Positions 44,446 through 53,036 of a stretch of DNA of 64,000 bases are shown here, in pieces (position 1 is the stretch's first letter; each line of letters opens with the position of its first letter). The notes beneath the pieces are model-generated. The model was not told where the DNA came from and did no database searches. It was given only the letters and a program-made list of their open reading frames with translations. The stretch comes from Oceanobacillus jeddahensis (lineage in GTDB: Bacteria > Bacillota > Bacilli > Bacillales > Amphibacillaceae), in the NCBI RefSeq assembly GCF_000750635.1, contig NZ_CCDM010000006.1, positions 329,302 to 393,301 of the forward strand, written 5' to 3'. The position numbers and the translations under genes were made by a program.

Positions 44446-45231
44446 TTAATTATTTTGTGTTTGAATTGTTGCAGTAGCCCCGCCATTTTCAGATAGCTTA
44501 TTTGCTAATTTAATAATTTCTTCTGTTGCTAACTCTCTCTTTTTCTTCCAACTATGCTCAGTCATAGTGAAACTAACTCCATATACAATTTCATTACTAA
44601 GGTCGTAAACTGGTGCGGCTACACAATAAAAACCTTCTGCGCCTTCTTGTTCCTCTATCACATAATTGTCTTTTTTTGCTTGTTGAATTTGTTCCCATAA
44701 TTCATCTACATTTCGTACTGTGAATTCTGTTTTCCTTTTAAACTCATCTTCTGGAAAAATTGTTTTTAATTCATCGTAATTAAATTTTGATAACTGAATT
44801 TTTCCTATTGCAGATGCGTATGCAGGGTAGCGGGTTCCTGGATCTGTCACTAACCTCACAGGTGAACTTCCTTCTTCTCTTCCAATATAAAAAACATCAC
44901 TACCAATTAATTTTCCAAGTTGAATATGTTCATCTACTCGTTCAATTGCTATTCTAGCCTCATTTGAAAATACTTCCAAAATATTGAATTGATTTAAATA
45001 AGTTGAGCCAATAAATCCTAATACAGAACCTAATGTATAAGTTTCACTTTTCTGTTTTGTTACCCATCCTAATGTTTCCAATGTATGTAGTATCGAAAAC
45101 ATAGAACTCTTATTTATTTCTAAACGATTTGATAAATCGATTAACCTCAATTGATTTGGGTATTTTGCAATTTGTTCAATAATCGTATTTGCCCTCTCTA
45201 AAGCCGGCACCCAATACTTCTTTTTGGTCAT
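44446..45231 (-). CDS. IclR-family regulator
   Basis: A 261-residue protein. The N-terminal winged helix (~8-65) has LRLIDLSNRLEINKSSMFSI; the C-terminal effector domain (~85-250) has YPAYASAIGKIQLS and IEEQEGAEGFYCVAAPVYD. It is divergent from the rhamnonate pathway genes. Two 22-bp TTAGTTT-N8-AAACTAA-type inverted repeats flank the shared control region, so it probably represses both units until a sugar-acid intermediate binds. Confidence 0.9.
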   Translation of the reverse strand: MTKKKYWVPALERANTIIEQIAKYPNQLRLIDLSNRLEINKSSMFSILHTLETLGWVTKQKSETYTLGSVLGFIGSTYLNQFNILEVFSNEARIAIERVDEHIQLGKLIGSDVFYIGREEGSSPVRLVTDPGTRYPAYASAIGKIQLSKFNYDELKTIFPEDEFKRKTEFTVRNVDELWEQIQQAKKDNYVIEEQEGAEGFYCVAAPVYDLSNEIVYGVSFTMTEHSWKKKRELATEEIIKLANKLSENGGATATIQTQNN

Positions 45232-45267
45232 TTTCTTAATTCACCTCATATCTTTATGATGTTAAAC

Positions 45268-45289
45268 TAAGTTTTTTATTATAAACTAA
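45268..45289 (-). promoter_or_regulatory. IclR operator candidate upstream of its own gene
   Basis: TAAGTTT-N8-AAACTAA, one base off a perfect 7-bp inverted repeat, ~37 bp upstream of the iclR start. The same spacing and arms occur at 45732-45753. Confidence 0.65.
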
Positions 45290-45369
45290 ATTATATTTTA
45301 TCATTAAATTCATGCAATTGTAAAATATTTTTTAATTATTCTCCATATTGAATAGCTTTTCTACATTTT

Positions 45370-45596
45370 TTTATCACGGAGAACCGCCTGTAAAACTCCC
45401 GCCACAAAATAAAGAGCGAAAATAAATTGATTTAGGCGGGAGATAACGGGCGCTACCTCCCTGAATCACTAAGGCTAATTCAGTGGGAGAATGAAGGAAG
45501 CAGACTAAGTTCGCGACGTCCTGGGACTGCGATTACTCGTCCCATCGTAAAGAGTTGTGCGTCGAAAAACTCCCACTGAATGAAGTTTCGTTTTAT
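45370..45596 (-). repeat. Two-hairpin repeat, copy D (full length, inverted)
   Basis: Same orientation as copy C, from TTTATCACGGAGAACCGCCT to GAAGTTTCGTTTTAT. It lies between the divergent IclR and hydrolase promoters, inside a 630-bp non-coding gap. Confidence 0.9.
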
Positions 45597-45684
45597 TACG
45601 TGTTATTGGTTAGAAAATTTATTAAGATAACAGCCACGAACTGAAAAGAACAAAGTATAAACAATAAGAATATTTGAAAATTAT

Positions 45685-45713
45685 TTGACAATTAAATCCT
45701 CTTAAATTATAAT
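45685..45713 (+). promoter_or_regulatory. Consensus promoter of the rhamnonate operon
   Basis: TTGACA, a 17-nt spacer and TATAAT, all perfect. The transcript would start near 45720, just before the operator candidate. Confidence 0.85.
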
Positions 45714-45731
45714 CGGTTTATCCAAAAAAAC

Positions 45732-45753
45732 TTAGTTTTATATAATAAACTAA
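45732..45753 (+). promoter_or_regulatory. IclR operator candidate in the rhamnonate operon leader
   Basis: A perfect inverted repeat TTAGTTT-N8-AAACTAA, placed just downstream of the predicted start of transcription, where bound repressor would block elongation. Confidence 0.7.
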
Positions 45754-45861
45754 TGTTGTGGTGCTTAGATTAAGTAGTATTTAAAAAGTGTAAATCACTA
45801 CTTAATATACTTTTTCTGTAGACTATTATTTTTTCAAATTTAGAAAGGGGTTATGTGTGAA

Positions 45862-46764
45862 ATGAGATTACTTACGTTTCAACAAAATGAGCAAACAAAA
45901 GTTGGGATTCAAGAAAAAGAAAGCGTTTACGATTTGAAGGAGCTTATTGAAATTTTTAACCAACACAATGGCGAAAATGTCTCAATCAAAGGTGATTTAG
46001 ACTTTATTGTTGTTCATAATGAAGAAGTTATGGAGACTATTGAAAAGGTTTGGAATTGGGCACAGGCAAAGAAGGAAGATGTGTCTCAAGTTGCTCATAA
46101 ATTAGAAAATATAAAAGTGTTACCACCGGTTTCTCGTCCAGGAAAATTAGTTTGTGTAGGAAATAACTATATGGATCATTGTATTGAACAAAATGTAGAA
46201 CCACCAAAAAAACCAATGATTTTCTCTAAATGGCCATCATGTATTGTAGGACCTAATGATGTTATTAAACTGCCTGAGGATTCAGCACAAGTAGACTATG
46301 AAGCTGAACTTGCTGTAGTAATAGGTGAAAAGGGAAAGAACATTTCAGAAGAAGAAGCACTTAATTACGTATTTGGTTATACTATCTTAAATGATGTAAG
46401 TGCTAGAGATATACAGTTTGAAGACGGGCAATGGGTACGTGGGAAATCTTACGATACATTCGCGCCAATTGGTCCTGTGATTGTAACTAAAGATGAAATT
46501 GAGGATCCTCATAATCTAGAAATTACATTGGAGCTTAATGGTGAAATATTACAAGACTCAAATACCAAGAATTTAATTTTTAATATTCCTTACCTTATCT
46601 CTTATTTATCTAAAGGTTTTACATTTGAACCTGGAGATATTATTGCAACGGGTACACCTCATGGAGTTGGAGTATTCCGTGATCCACAAGTATTCTTAGA
46701 ATCTGGTGATACATGTAAAATTCAAATAGAAAATATAGGGGTGCTAGAAAACCCTGTGCGCTAA
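45862..46764 (+). CDS. Fumarylacetoacetate hydrolase family, likely 2,4-diketo-3-deoxy-L-rhamnonate hydrolase
   Basis: A 300-residue protein. The C-terminal FAH domain (~95-300) has CVGNNYMDHCIEQN, metal ligands in VDYEAELAVVIG and YTILNDVSARDIQ, and ATGTPHGVG. Next to a Zn dehydrogenase and L-rhamnonate dehydratase it should split 2,4-diketo-3-deoxy-L-rhamnonate to pyruvate and L-lactate. I chose the ATG at 45862 (MRLLTFQ is the usual start); an ATG at 45853 lies only 2 nt from AAAGGGG. Confidence 0.87.
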   Translation: MRLLTFQQNEQTKVGIQEKESVYDLKELIEIFNQHNGENVSIKGDLDFIVVHNEEVMETIEKVWNWAQAKKEDVSQVAHKLENIKVLPPVSRPGKLVCVGNNYMDHCIEQNVEPPKKPMIFSKWPSCIVGPNDVIKLPEDSAQVDYEAELAVVIGEKGKNISEEEALNYVFGYTILNDVSARDIQFEDGQWVRGKSYDTFAPIGPVIVTKDEIEDPHNLEITLELNGEILQDSNTKNLIFNIPYLISYLSKGFTFEPGDIIATGTPHGVGVFRDPQVFLESGDTCKIQIENIGVLENPVR

Positions 46765-46785
46765 TAGAGAACTGGGGGGATTTTG

Positions 46786-47811
46786 ATGAAAGTTTTATCA
46801 TGGAATGGTCCAAAAAAAATGGAAATTGAAGAAAAACAAATACCAGAACTAAAACAGAACGAAGTATTAATTAAGGTTGAGGCAGTAGGGCTTTGTGGAT
46901 CAGAGATCGAGGGTTTTTTAGGTCATAACAGCTTGCGTGTTCCTCCACTAGTTATGGGACATGAGTTCAGTGGCCATATTGCAGATATAGGGAAATCTGT
47001 TACAGGTGTGACAAAAGGAACTAAAGTAGTGGTGAATCCATTACTAATTTGTGGAACTTGTAAGCAATGTCGTCGAGGCAATGAAACACAATGTGAAAAT
47101 AGACAAATTATTGGGATTCACCGTTCAGGAGCCTTTGCAGAATATGTAGCTGTTCCAGCAAGTGCTATTGTTGAAGTTCCGGAGAAACTTGATTCTTTTG
47201 CAGCTTCTTTGGCTGAACCATTAGCATGTACATTTAGAGCAGTCAGACGCGCGATGGCCGCACATACTGTTCCCAATATTCTGGTGTATGGAGCTGGAGC
47301 AATCGGATTATTAAGTTCATTTGTGGCGAAAGAACTTGGTGCAAATAAAATTATCGTTGCTGATATCAATGAAGACCGTTTACAGACACTTCAAGAAGTT
47401 GGCATTGAGAATACGTTAAATAATAGTAAAGATGATTTTGAAGCAAAACTAGAAGAAATTGTAGGTTATAAGGGAATTGATGTTGTGATTGATGCGGTAG
47501 GATTCCAAGCAACTCGTACACAATCTGCAAAAGTTGTTAATCCAGGTGGAATGATTATGAATGTTGGTCTTGGAATTGATGAAACAGTTGTTCCAATTAA
47601 CCACTATATCCGAAGTGAAATTACAATTCTTGGATCGTTCTGCTACTCAAGACAAGATTTTCAGGATGCTGTTCAGCTTCTAGTAGAAGAGAAAGTAACT
47701 CCTAAAGGATGGACAGAAGTCCGTACATTAGAAGATGGACAGCAATCATTTATGGATCTAGTAAATGGCGAAGTTAAGAATAGTAAAATTTTTCTAGATT
47801 TAAATAAGTAA
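46786..47811 (+). CDS. Zinc alcohol dehydrogenase, likely 2-keto-3-deoxy-L-rhamnonate 4-dehydrogenase
   Basis: A 341-residue medium-chain zinc dehydrogenase. Catalytic zinc ligands are in GLCGSEIEG and GHEF, the four structural cysteines in CGTCKQCRRGNETQC, and the NAD motif is VYGAGAIGLL. By position it oxidises the 4-OH of the product of RhmD before cleavage by the FAH enzyme. In described diketo-hydrolase pathways this step is usually done by a short-chain enzyme, so the assignment rests on context. Confidence 0.85.
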   Translation: MKVLSWNGPKKMEIEEKQIPELKQNEVLIKVEAVGLCGSEIEGFLGHNSLRVPPLVMGHEFSGHIADIGKSVTGVTKGTKVVVNPLLICGTCKQCRRGNETQCENRQIIGIHRSGAFAEYVAVPASAIVEVPEKLDSFAASLAEPLACTFRAVRRAMAAHTVPNILVYGAGAIGLLSSFVAKELGANKIIVADINEDRLQTLQEVGIENTLNNSKDDFEAKLEEIVGYKGIDVVIDAVGFQATRTQSAKVVNPGGMIMNVGLGIDETVVPINHYIRSEITILGSFCYSRQDFQDAVQLLVEEKVTPKGWTEVRTLEDGQQSFMDLVNGEVKNSKIFLDLNK

Positions 47812-47892
47812 AATTGCATTGAACTTAATGAATTGGATTAAAGTACTAGTTACATCGATTAAAAGAAAAAGACCTTAAAGGAGGAAAACATA

Positions 47893-49080
47893 ATGAGTGT
47901 AACTGAACAAAAAATTGTTGATATTCGCGCGTATGTTGTTGGTGGTGGCGGTGGCGATTATCACGATCAAGATCAGGAGCATTGGATTGTAAATCAAATT
48001 GCCACACCAATGAGTATTTATCCCGAATATAAAAAAACACGTACTAGTTTTGGAATTAATGCATTAAAAACATTAGTAGTTGAAATTGAATCTGATAACG
48101 GTGAAATTGGTGTCGGAATCTCTACGGGAGGTTATCCAGCAGCCTGGATTGTGATGAATCACTTAGACCGTTTTATTGTTAAACAGCCTGTTACAGCAAT
48201 AGAAAAAATGTGGGATCAAATGTATCGGTCTACTATCTATTATGGCCGAAAAGGTATTGTTATGAATGCAATTTCTGCAGTTGATTTAGCATTATGGGAT
48301 TTACTTGGGAAAGTAAGGCAAGAACCTGTATATGCAATGATTGGCGGAAAGGTTCGTGATGAAATTTCTTGCTATGCAACTGGCCCCCGTCCCGATTTAG
48401 CGAAAAAAATGGGTTTTATTGGTGGGAAAATGCCACTTGTATATGGCCCTGCTGATGGCGAAGACGGTTTAAGAAAAAATATCGAACGATTAGCTGATAT
48501 GCGTGAAAAAGTTGGAGACGAATTCATGCTTATGTGGGATTGTTGGATGGCACTAGATTTACCTTATGCACAAAAACTAATGGAAAAATCCAACGAATAT
48601 GGACTTAGGTGGATAGAAGAATGTTTTAACCCAGATGATTACTGGGCATATCGTGATCTGAAAAAACGTGCTCCAAATAATATGATGATAACTGGCGGTG
48701 AGCATGAAGCAACCCGTTATGGATTTAAAATGTTGTTAGAATTTACGGATATAGATATTGTACAACCAGATGTAGGCTGGTGTGGTGGTTTAACAGAGCT
48801 TATAAAGATCGGTAATCTAGCAGAAAGCCACGGTAAATATGTGATCCCACATGGTAGTGGGGTATACAGCTATCACTATGTAATTACAAAAACGAATAGT
48901 CCGTTTGCGGAATATTTAGTAATGAGCCCAAATGCGGATGAAGTAGTTCCACAATATTTTCCTTTGCTGGAGGGGGAAATCATTCCAGAAAATGGCAAGG
49001 TGAAAATAAATGATAAGCCAGGTTTTGGAGTAACGTTAGCCAAAGATGCTAACTTAGAGCAAATTTTAAAGGATGCATAA
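47893..49080 (+). CDS. rhmD: L-rhamnonate dehydratase
   Basis: A 395-residue enolase-superfamily enzyme, near the length of Escherichia coli RhmD. GGGGGDYHDQ near the N-terminus, SFGINALKTLVVE, the first metal ligand in MLMWDCWMALD, RWIEEC, GGEHEATRYG and PDVGWCGGLT, and the His in VIPHGSGVYSYH match RhmD closely. It removes water from L-rhamnonate to give 2-keto-3-deoxy-L-rhamnonate. AAAGGAGG lies upstream. Its TAA stop falls inside the left border of a short intergenic repeat. Confidence 0.93.
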   Translation: MSVTEQKIVDIRAYVVGGGGGDYHDQDQEHWIVNQIATPMSIYPEYKKTRTSFGINALKTLVVEIESDNGEIGVGISTGGYPAAWIVMNHLDRFIVKQPVTAIEKMWDQMYRSTIYYGRKGIVMNAISAVDLALWDLLGKVRQEPVYAMIGGKVRDEISCYATGPRPDLAKKMGFIGGKMPLVYGPADGEDGLRKNIERLADMREKVGDEFMLMWDCWMALDLPYAQKLMEKSNEYGLRWIEECFNPDDYWAYRDLKKRAPNNMMITGGEHEATRYGFKMLLEFTDIDIVQPDVGWCGGLTELIKIGNLAESHGKYVIPHGSGVYSYHYVITKTNSPFAEYLVMSPNADEVVPQYFPLLEGEIIPENGKVKINDKPGFGVTLAKDANLEQILKDA

Positions 49081-49129
49081 AACGAAACTTCATTCAGTGG
49101 GAGTTTTAAGGGCGGTTCTCCGTGATAAA
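49077..49129 (+). repeat. Two-hairpin repeat, copy E (short deletion form)
   Basis: ATAAAACGAAACTTCATTC, then GGGAGTTTT, then AAGGGCGGTTCTCCGTGA, with the same internal deletion as copy B. The ATAA border supplies the stop codon of rhmD. Confidence 0.88.
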
Positions 49130-49156
49130 GAAGAACATGACTGATTCAACTATATT

Positions 49157-49231
49157 AGGCGCTTACTCAATAATGTCGATGGATAACCAACACTGTTGAC
49201 GATATTTAGAGAGGAGAAAAGCGCCTTTTTT
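49157..49231 (+). terminator. Terminator/attenuator between rhmD and gntP-type gene
   Basis: Arms AGGCGCTT and AAGCGCCT are separated by 54 nt and followed by TTTTTT, only 19 bp before the permease start. Confidence 0.5.
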
Positions 49232-49249
49232 AGAAAAGGGAGAAAGTTT

Positions 49250-50593
49250 ATGGGGGCAGATATAATGTTGATAGTATATTTGGTAATAGCTTTAATGATC
49301 ATGCTTGGACTTGTTGTGTTTTTTAAATTGAATGTTGCCATTTCCTTGGTAATAGCTAGTTTATTCATGGGGATTGCTTCTGGTTTGGGGTTGGTTGGGA
49401 CTATCGAAGGGATTTCTGATGGATTCGCTGGTATGATGCGTGATCTTGGTATTCCTATCGGGTTAGGTGTTATTTTAGGTAAATTGATTTCTGACTCAGG
49501 TGGTGCTTATTCTATTGCTCATGCAATTGTAAAGAAGACATCTGAAAAACTAGCGCTGTACTCTATTGGACTTGCTGCATTCGTATTAGCTATTCCCGTA
49601 TTTTTTGATGTTGCTTTTTTAATTTTGGTACCGCTTGCAGTACAAATTGGGAAACAGCTTAATAAGTCACTACCTTATCCAGTAGGTGCTATTATAATCG
49701 GAGCAGCACTTTCACATACTTTAGTACCGCCAACGCCCAATCCATTAGCAGCTGCAAGTATTCTAGAATTTGACTTAGGTCTTATGATTCTGGTAGGTAC
49801 GATTGTTGGATTTATCGCAACGCTATTAACGATAAAAATGTATTTTTGGTTTCTTGATAAAGGATTTTGGAAAAAAGAAACAGACGAAGATGCTACTGTG
49901 GAAAATCCGTATGGTAATTTAGATATTCCGGAGAATCCACCATCTGCATGGTTGGCACTGATTCCAATCATTTTACCAAGTATCATGATTTTGTTGGGTT
50001 CAGTTGGTAATGTTATCTTTGAAGAAAATCCAGAAATTATCACATTTTTAAGTGATCGAATCATAGCTTTATTAATTGGTGCACTTGCAGCATACTTAGT
50101 TGCAGCAAAAACCTTAAATAAAGAACAAAGAGATGCATCGTCTTCAGAAGCAATGCAAGCAACAGGTATTGTATTATTAATTACTGGTGCGGGTGGCGCT
50201 TTTGGTGCTATCATTCAAGGTACTGGCATTGACCAAGCTATTTTAGATATCTTTGTAAGTGATGCACAATCTACATTAAGTATTATCTTATTATCATTTT
50301 TTATGGGTGTGCTATTCCGTACAATAACTGGTTCTGGTACTGTTGCAGGGATTACTACTATGACCATTATGGCTGGTGTTGTTGCGGGGACAGATGTTCA
50401 ACCTGTTTGGGTGGCGATGGCTTCCTTATCAGGTGGTTTAATGCTTGGGCATGTGAATGATAGTGGATTTTGGATTACTACTAAAATTGCTGGTTTAACT
50501 GTTAAAGGTGGTTTGAAAACATATACTACTAGTGAAGCACTTGCTGGTATTATTGTGTTATTAATTACTTTAATTGGCGCTCATATTTTCTAA
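49250..50593 (+). CDS. GntP family sugar-acid permease
   Basis: A 447-residue carrier of the usual GntP length with about twelve helices. LGLVGTIEGISDGFAGMMRD, GVILGKLISDSGGA, HTLVPPTPNPLAAA and GGLMLGHVNDSGFWI are family motifs. It should import a sugar acid (L-rhamnonate or a related aldonate) for the enzymes encoded just upstream. The ATG at 49250 has GGGAG 8 nt upstream. Confidence 0.92.
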   Translation: MGADIMLIVYLVIALMIMLGLVVFFKLNVAISLVIASLFMGIASGLGLVGTIEGISDGFAGMMRDLGIPIGLGVILGKLISDSGGAYSIAHAIVKKTSEKLALYSIGLAAFVLAIPVFFDVAFLILVPLAVQIGKQLNKSLPYPVGAIIIGAALSHTLVPPTPNPLAAASILEFDLGLMILVGTIVGFIATLLTIKMYFWFLDKGFWKKETDEDATVENPYGNLDIPENPPSAWLALIPIILPSIMILLGSVGNVIFEENPEIITFLSDRIIALLIGALAAYLVAAKTLNKEQRDASSSEAMQATGIVLLITGAGGAFGAIIQGTGIDQAILDIFVSDAQSTLSIILLSFFMGVLFRTITGSGTVAGITTMTIMAGVVAGTDVQPVWVAMASLSGGLMLGHVNDSGFWITTKIAGLTVKGGLKTYTTSEALAGIIVLLITLIGAHIF

Positions 50594-50611
50594 TAGATTG
50601 AGTTGAAAATA

Positions 50612-50660
50612 CTTGAAGTATAGAGTAATAATCACTGCTCTATACTTCAAGGTGTGTTTT
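50612..50660 (+). terminator. Terminator of the rhamnonate operon
   Basis: Perfect arms CTTGAAGTATAGAG and CTCTATACTTCAAG, followed by GTGTGTTTT. The remaining gap to 50902 is AT-rich with nothing recognised. Confidence 0.8.
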
Positions 50661-50902
50661 AATTAATTTATGTGGATGTAGATACTATTTCACAAGAATG
50701 ATAAAGTGAAAAAATAAGTCTTCTTATTTGAAATTGTTGATATCCATATCTCAAAGAATCAGTTTAATAACTCACATACAAAATTTTATATAAATTTTTG
50801 TTTTCACTTTATTTCCTGCTATAAGTTCTTACAATGTTACACAATACCACCTCTAAATTTTCCCTGACTAGATGAGATATTATATAAATTATGCTTCCAA
50901 TC

Positions 50903-51463
50903 TCAATATGTAATCCGCTGCCCTCTATCAATCAACGGATAAACCTGATTTATTTTGATAATAACAGCACTGGCAATTAGCGCCTTTAAAACATCCCCGG
51001 GTAAGAATACAAGAGCTGAGACGGCGGTCGGCCCCCATGGAAGATTAGACAAGATAGATAGATAGGTAACACCGATGATATTAACAATAATAACCCCGCC
51101 GAAAGTAGTAATTAATACAAGCTTCCAATAGGTTAGAGAATGGATATTTTTTTCTGTAAAATATCCGATAATCCAGGCTGCGATTGGCCAGGATAGAATA
51201 TAACCTCCAGTTGGTCCAACCAGAACCCCTAAACCACCCCGTCCGCCGGTTAGTAAAGGAACTCCAACTGCAATGAGAAAAACAAAAAGGAGTACGCTGA
51301 GGCCGGCACGTTTTGCGCCAAGTATTCCGCCAGCCAGCATGATGCCGAGTGTTTGTGCGACAACTGGTACAGGAATAACCGGAACTGGAATAGGAGGGAA
51401 AATAGCTAAAACACCGATAATTGCTGCAAATAGTGACATAAACATCATATCTCTTACTCTCAA
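50903..51463 (-). CDS. bioY: Biotin transporter substrate-binding subunit BioY
   Basis: A 186-residue S-component of an ECF transporter with six helices. FPPIPVPVIPVPVVAQTLGI, LLTGGRGGLGVLVGPTGGYI and FLPGDVLKALIAS are BioY motifs. It starts with TTG at 51463. A BirA operator lies over its promoter. It works with an energising module encoded elsewhere. Its presence 7 kb from the biotin carboxylase genes is suggestive but the two are separated by the rhamnonate operon. Confidence 0.95.
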   Translation of the reverse strand: MRVRDMMFMSLFAAIIGVLAIFPPIPVPVIPVPVVAQTLGIMLAGGILGAKRAGLSVLLFVFLIAVGVPLLTGGRGGLGVLVGPTGGYILSWPIAAWIIGYFTEKNIHSLTYWKLVLITTFGGVIIVNIIGVTYLSILSNLPWGPTAVSALVFLPGDVLKALIASAVIIKINQVYPLIDRGQRITY

Positions 51464-51500
51464 TTTATTTCCTACTTTCTTGTTGTAATAATAATAGAAT

Positions 51501-51547
51501 AAGAGAATATATCCTTATTGTCAACTTATTTTATTTAAGGTTGACAA
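51501..51547 (-). promoter_or_regulatory. bioY promoter with BirA operator
   Basis: The inverted repeat TTGTCAAC-N14-GTTGACAA (51518-51547) matches the Firmicute BirA box. On the minus strand its second half contains TTGACA, a 17-nt spacer and TATTCT, so biotin-loaded BirA would cover the -35 region. Confidence 0.9.
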
Positions 51548-51636
51548 TGTGGGCGGATTTGTTAAATACCAGTGTTGTTGTAAATGCTGTCTTAAATGAT
51601 GAATTAGCTTGATTTATAGGAGTGTTGTTTCTGTAA

Positions 51637-51679
51637 GGTAAAAACACTTCGAGTGTAAATCACTAGAAGCGTTATTACC
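51637..51679. other. Unassigned hairpin
   Basis: GGTAAAAACACTTC and GAAGCGTTATTACC pair with two mismatches around GAGTG/CACTA. No T run follows. It lies in the long non-coding stretch 51548-52312. Confidence 0.45.
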
Positions 51680-51756
51680 TATTTGACTAGTAAATTACTA
51701 ATCTTACTTTCCCAATTTGAAATAATATCTCGAATTTATCATTTTGATCGAGAAAA

Positions 51757-52105
51757 CTCCAGCCTCAAGCGAAGCTAGGGTGGAGATAAATCGTTTTTTT
51801 GTATACAAACATACGTTCTTGTGATACTATATCAATATACGAAACAGTCTTTGAGAACTGGATATACAGGGTTGTGACAAGAAATGCTTTGTCACGTAAA
51901 ATATCCAAGCACTACTTGACACGCACACACTGAAATTGCGAAAACCAAGCTAAAACAGGATGTGCGGTGAAACCGTCGTATAAAGTATTAAAGTGTTCAC
52001 CGTAGAGACTACGGGTAGAGCCTGCTAAAATAACTGATGGTTGCATTGGTGTTCGTAGGAATCTCCATCTTCAGGTTTTGCTTGAAATCAAGATGGAGTA
52101 GTTCA
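51757..52105 (+). mobile_element. IS200/IS605-like relic with guide-RNA-like end, no tnpB
   Basis: The left hairpin CTCCAGCCT/AGGGTGGAG has the loop CAAGCGAAGCT seen in such elements. The right hairpin CTCCATCTT/AAGATGGAG (52063-52098) is followed by TAGTTCAA. Before it, GTAGAGACTACGGGTAGAGCC resembles the end of tnpB genes and the omega-RNA scaffold. No transposase remains. The right end also occurs at 14440-14495. Confidence 0.5.
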
Positions 52106-52312
52106 ATGTATATTACTAGGGCTATATTCCAAATAACCATAATTTTTCAAGGAAACAATATTTATACCAAAAAGAAACATGCTAATGATAAAAGTAAAAA
52201 TTTCACTTTTTTATGCAATTTAACCCTTCAATATTTTTAGAATACTACCAAAGTTAATTAATAAGGTTGATGTTTAAAATAAGATAATCATTTATCCATT
52301 TGTTCTGACCTG

Positions 52313-52804
52313 CTATTCAATTTCAAGATCGGGTACAATAAAAACGGTATTATACATTTCATCATTGTCGCCTTCTATCAAATTTACATTAAATTGATGA
52401 TATTCTTCAAATTCGTCTGTTTCAAATCGTAAATGGATTCCATCGTCTGTCTGTTCTTCGTTTACTTCTTCTGCATCCTCAGGCATATGCTTTTTTGCTT
52501 CTTCCAGTGCTTCTTCATAAGTCCGTTCAGGTTCATCCGTTTCTGAAAAATTAAGTCCAAAGGAATATACTATATCTTCTTCTTCACTTATTCCTGCAGC
52601 GATATAAGAGGTTTCATCATTGTAATTGAAGTAGGGCTGTGAAAGAGACGCATTTTCTGGGGCATTTATCGGTTCATAATCATGTTCGCCATATTCTTCA
52701 TAAATTTCATCCGGTGTACTTAAATACCCTGGCATACTTCCTGCTTCGCTGCTGCATCCTGCAATGACGAGCAAAGAAAAAAGAAGAAAGATATACCTCT
52801 TCAT
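52313..52804 (-). CDS. Hypothetical lipoprotein
   Basis: A 163-residue protein with a lipoprotein signal (MKRYIFLLFSLLVIAGCSS; lipobox VIAGC). The mature part is very acidic (EEYGEHDYEPIN, EEALEEAKKHMPEDAEEVNE) and may form a small alpha/beta fold. GGAGGCGG lies before the ATG. No family recognised; surface-attached and halotolerant-like in composition. Confidence 0.65.
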   Translation of the reverse strand: MKRYIFLLFSLLVIAGCSSEAGSMPGYLSTPDEIYEEYGEHDYEPINAPENASLSQPYFNYNDETSYIAAGISEEEDIVYSFGLNFSETDEPERTYEEALEEAKKHMPEDAEEVNEEQTDDGIHLRFETDEFEEYHQFNVNLIEGDNDEMYNTVFIVPDLEIE

Positions 52805-53036
52805 TTTCCGCCTCCTTACTTTATGGAAGTTAATCGATTAGTTATTATGATTGTTATCTTATGCTGTTATCTAGTGAATACCCTTTATTTAACATATTAA
52901 ACGTATTTTTTATATAGTTATCACTGAAAAACAAAAATCATATTTTACTAAACAGCTAAGACATAAGTCTTGAAAAAGATAAACCCGCTTTGAAATATTC
53001 AAGTCTAGTGTGTGTAAAAAATTCAACTGGTTGAAT

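Noticed and set aside
52037..52240. A 67-codon frame over the IS relic's right end
   Set aside because: It begins inside the right-end hairpin, has no ribosome site and encodes a low-complexity Lys/Asn/Phe tail; it is non-coding.
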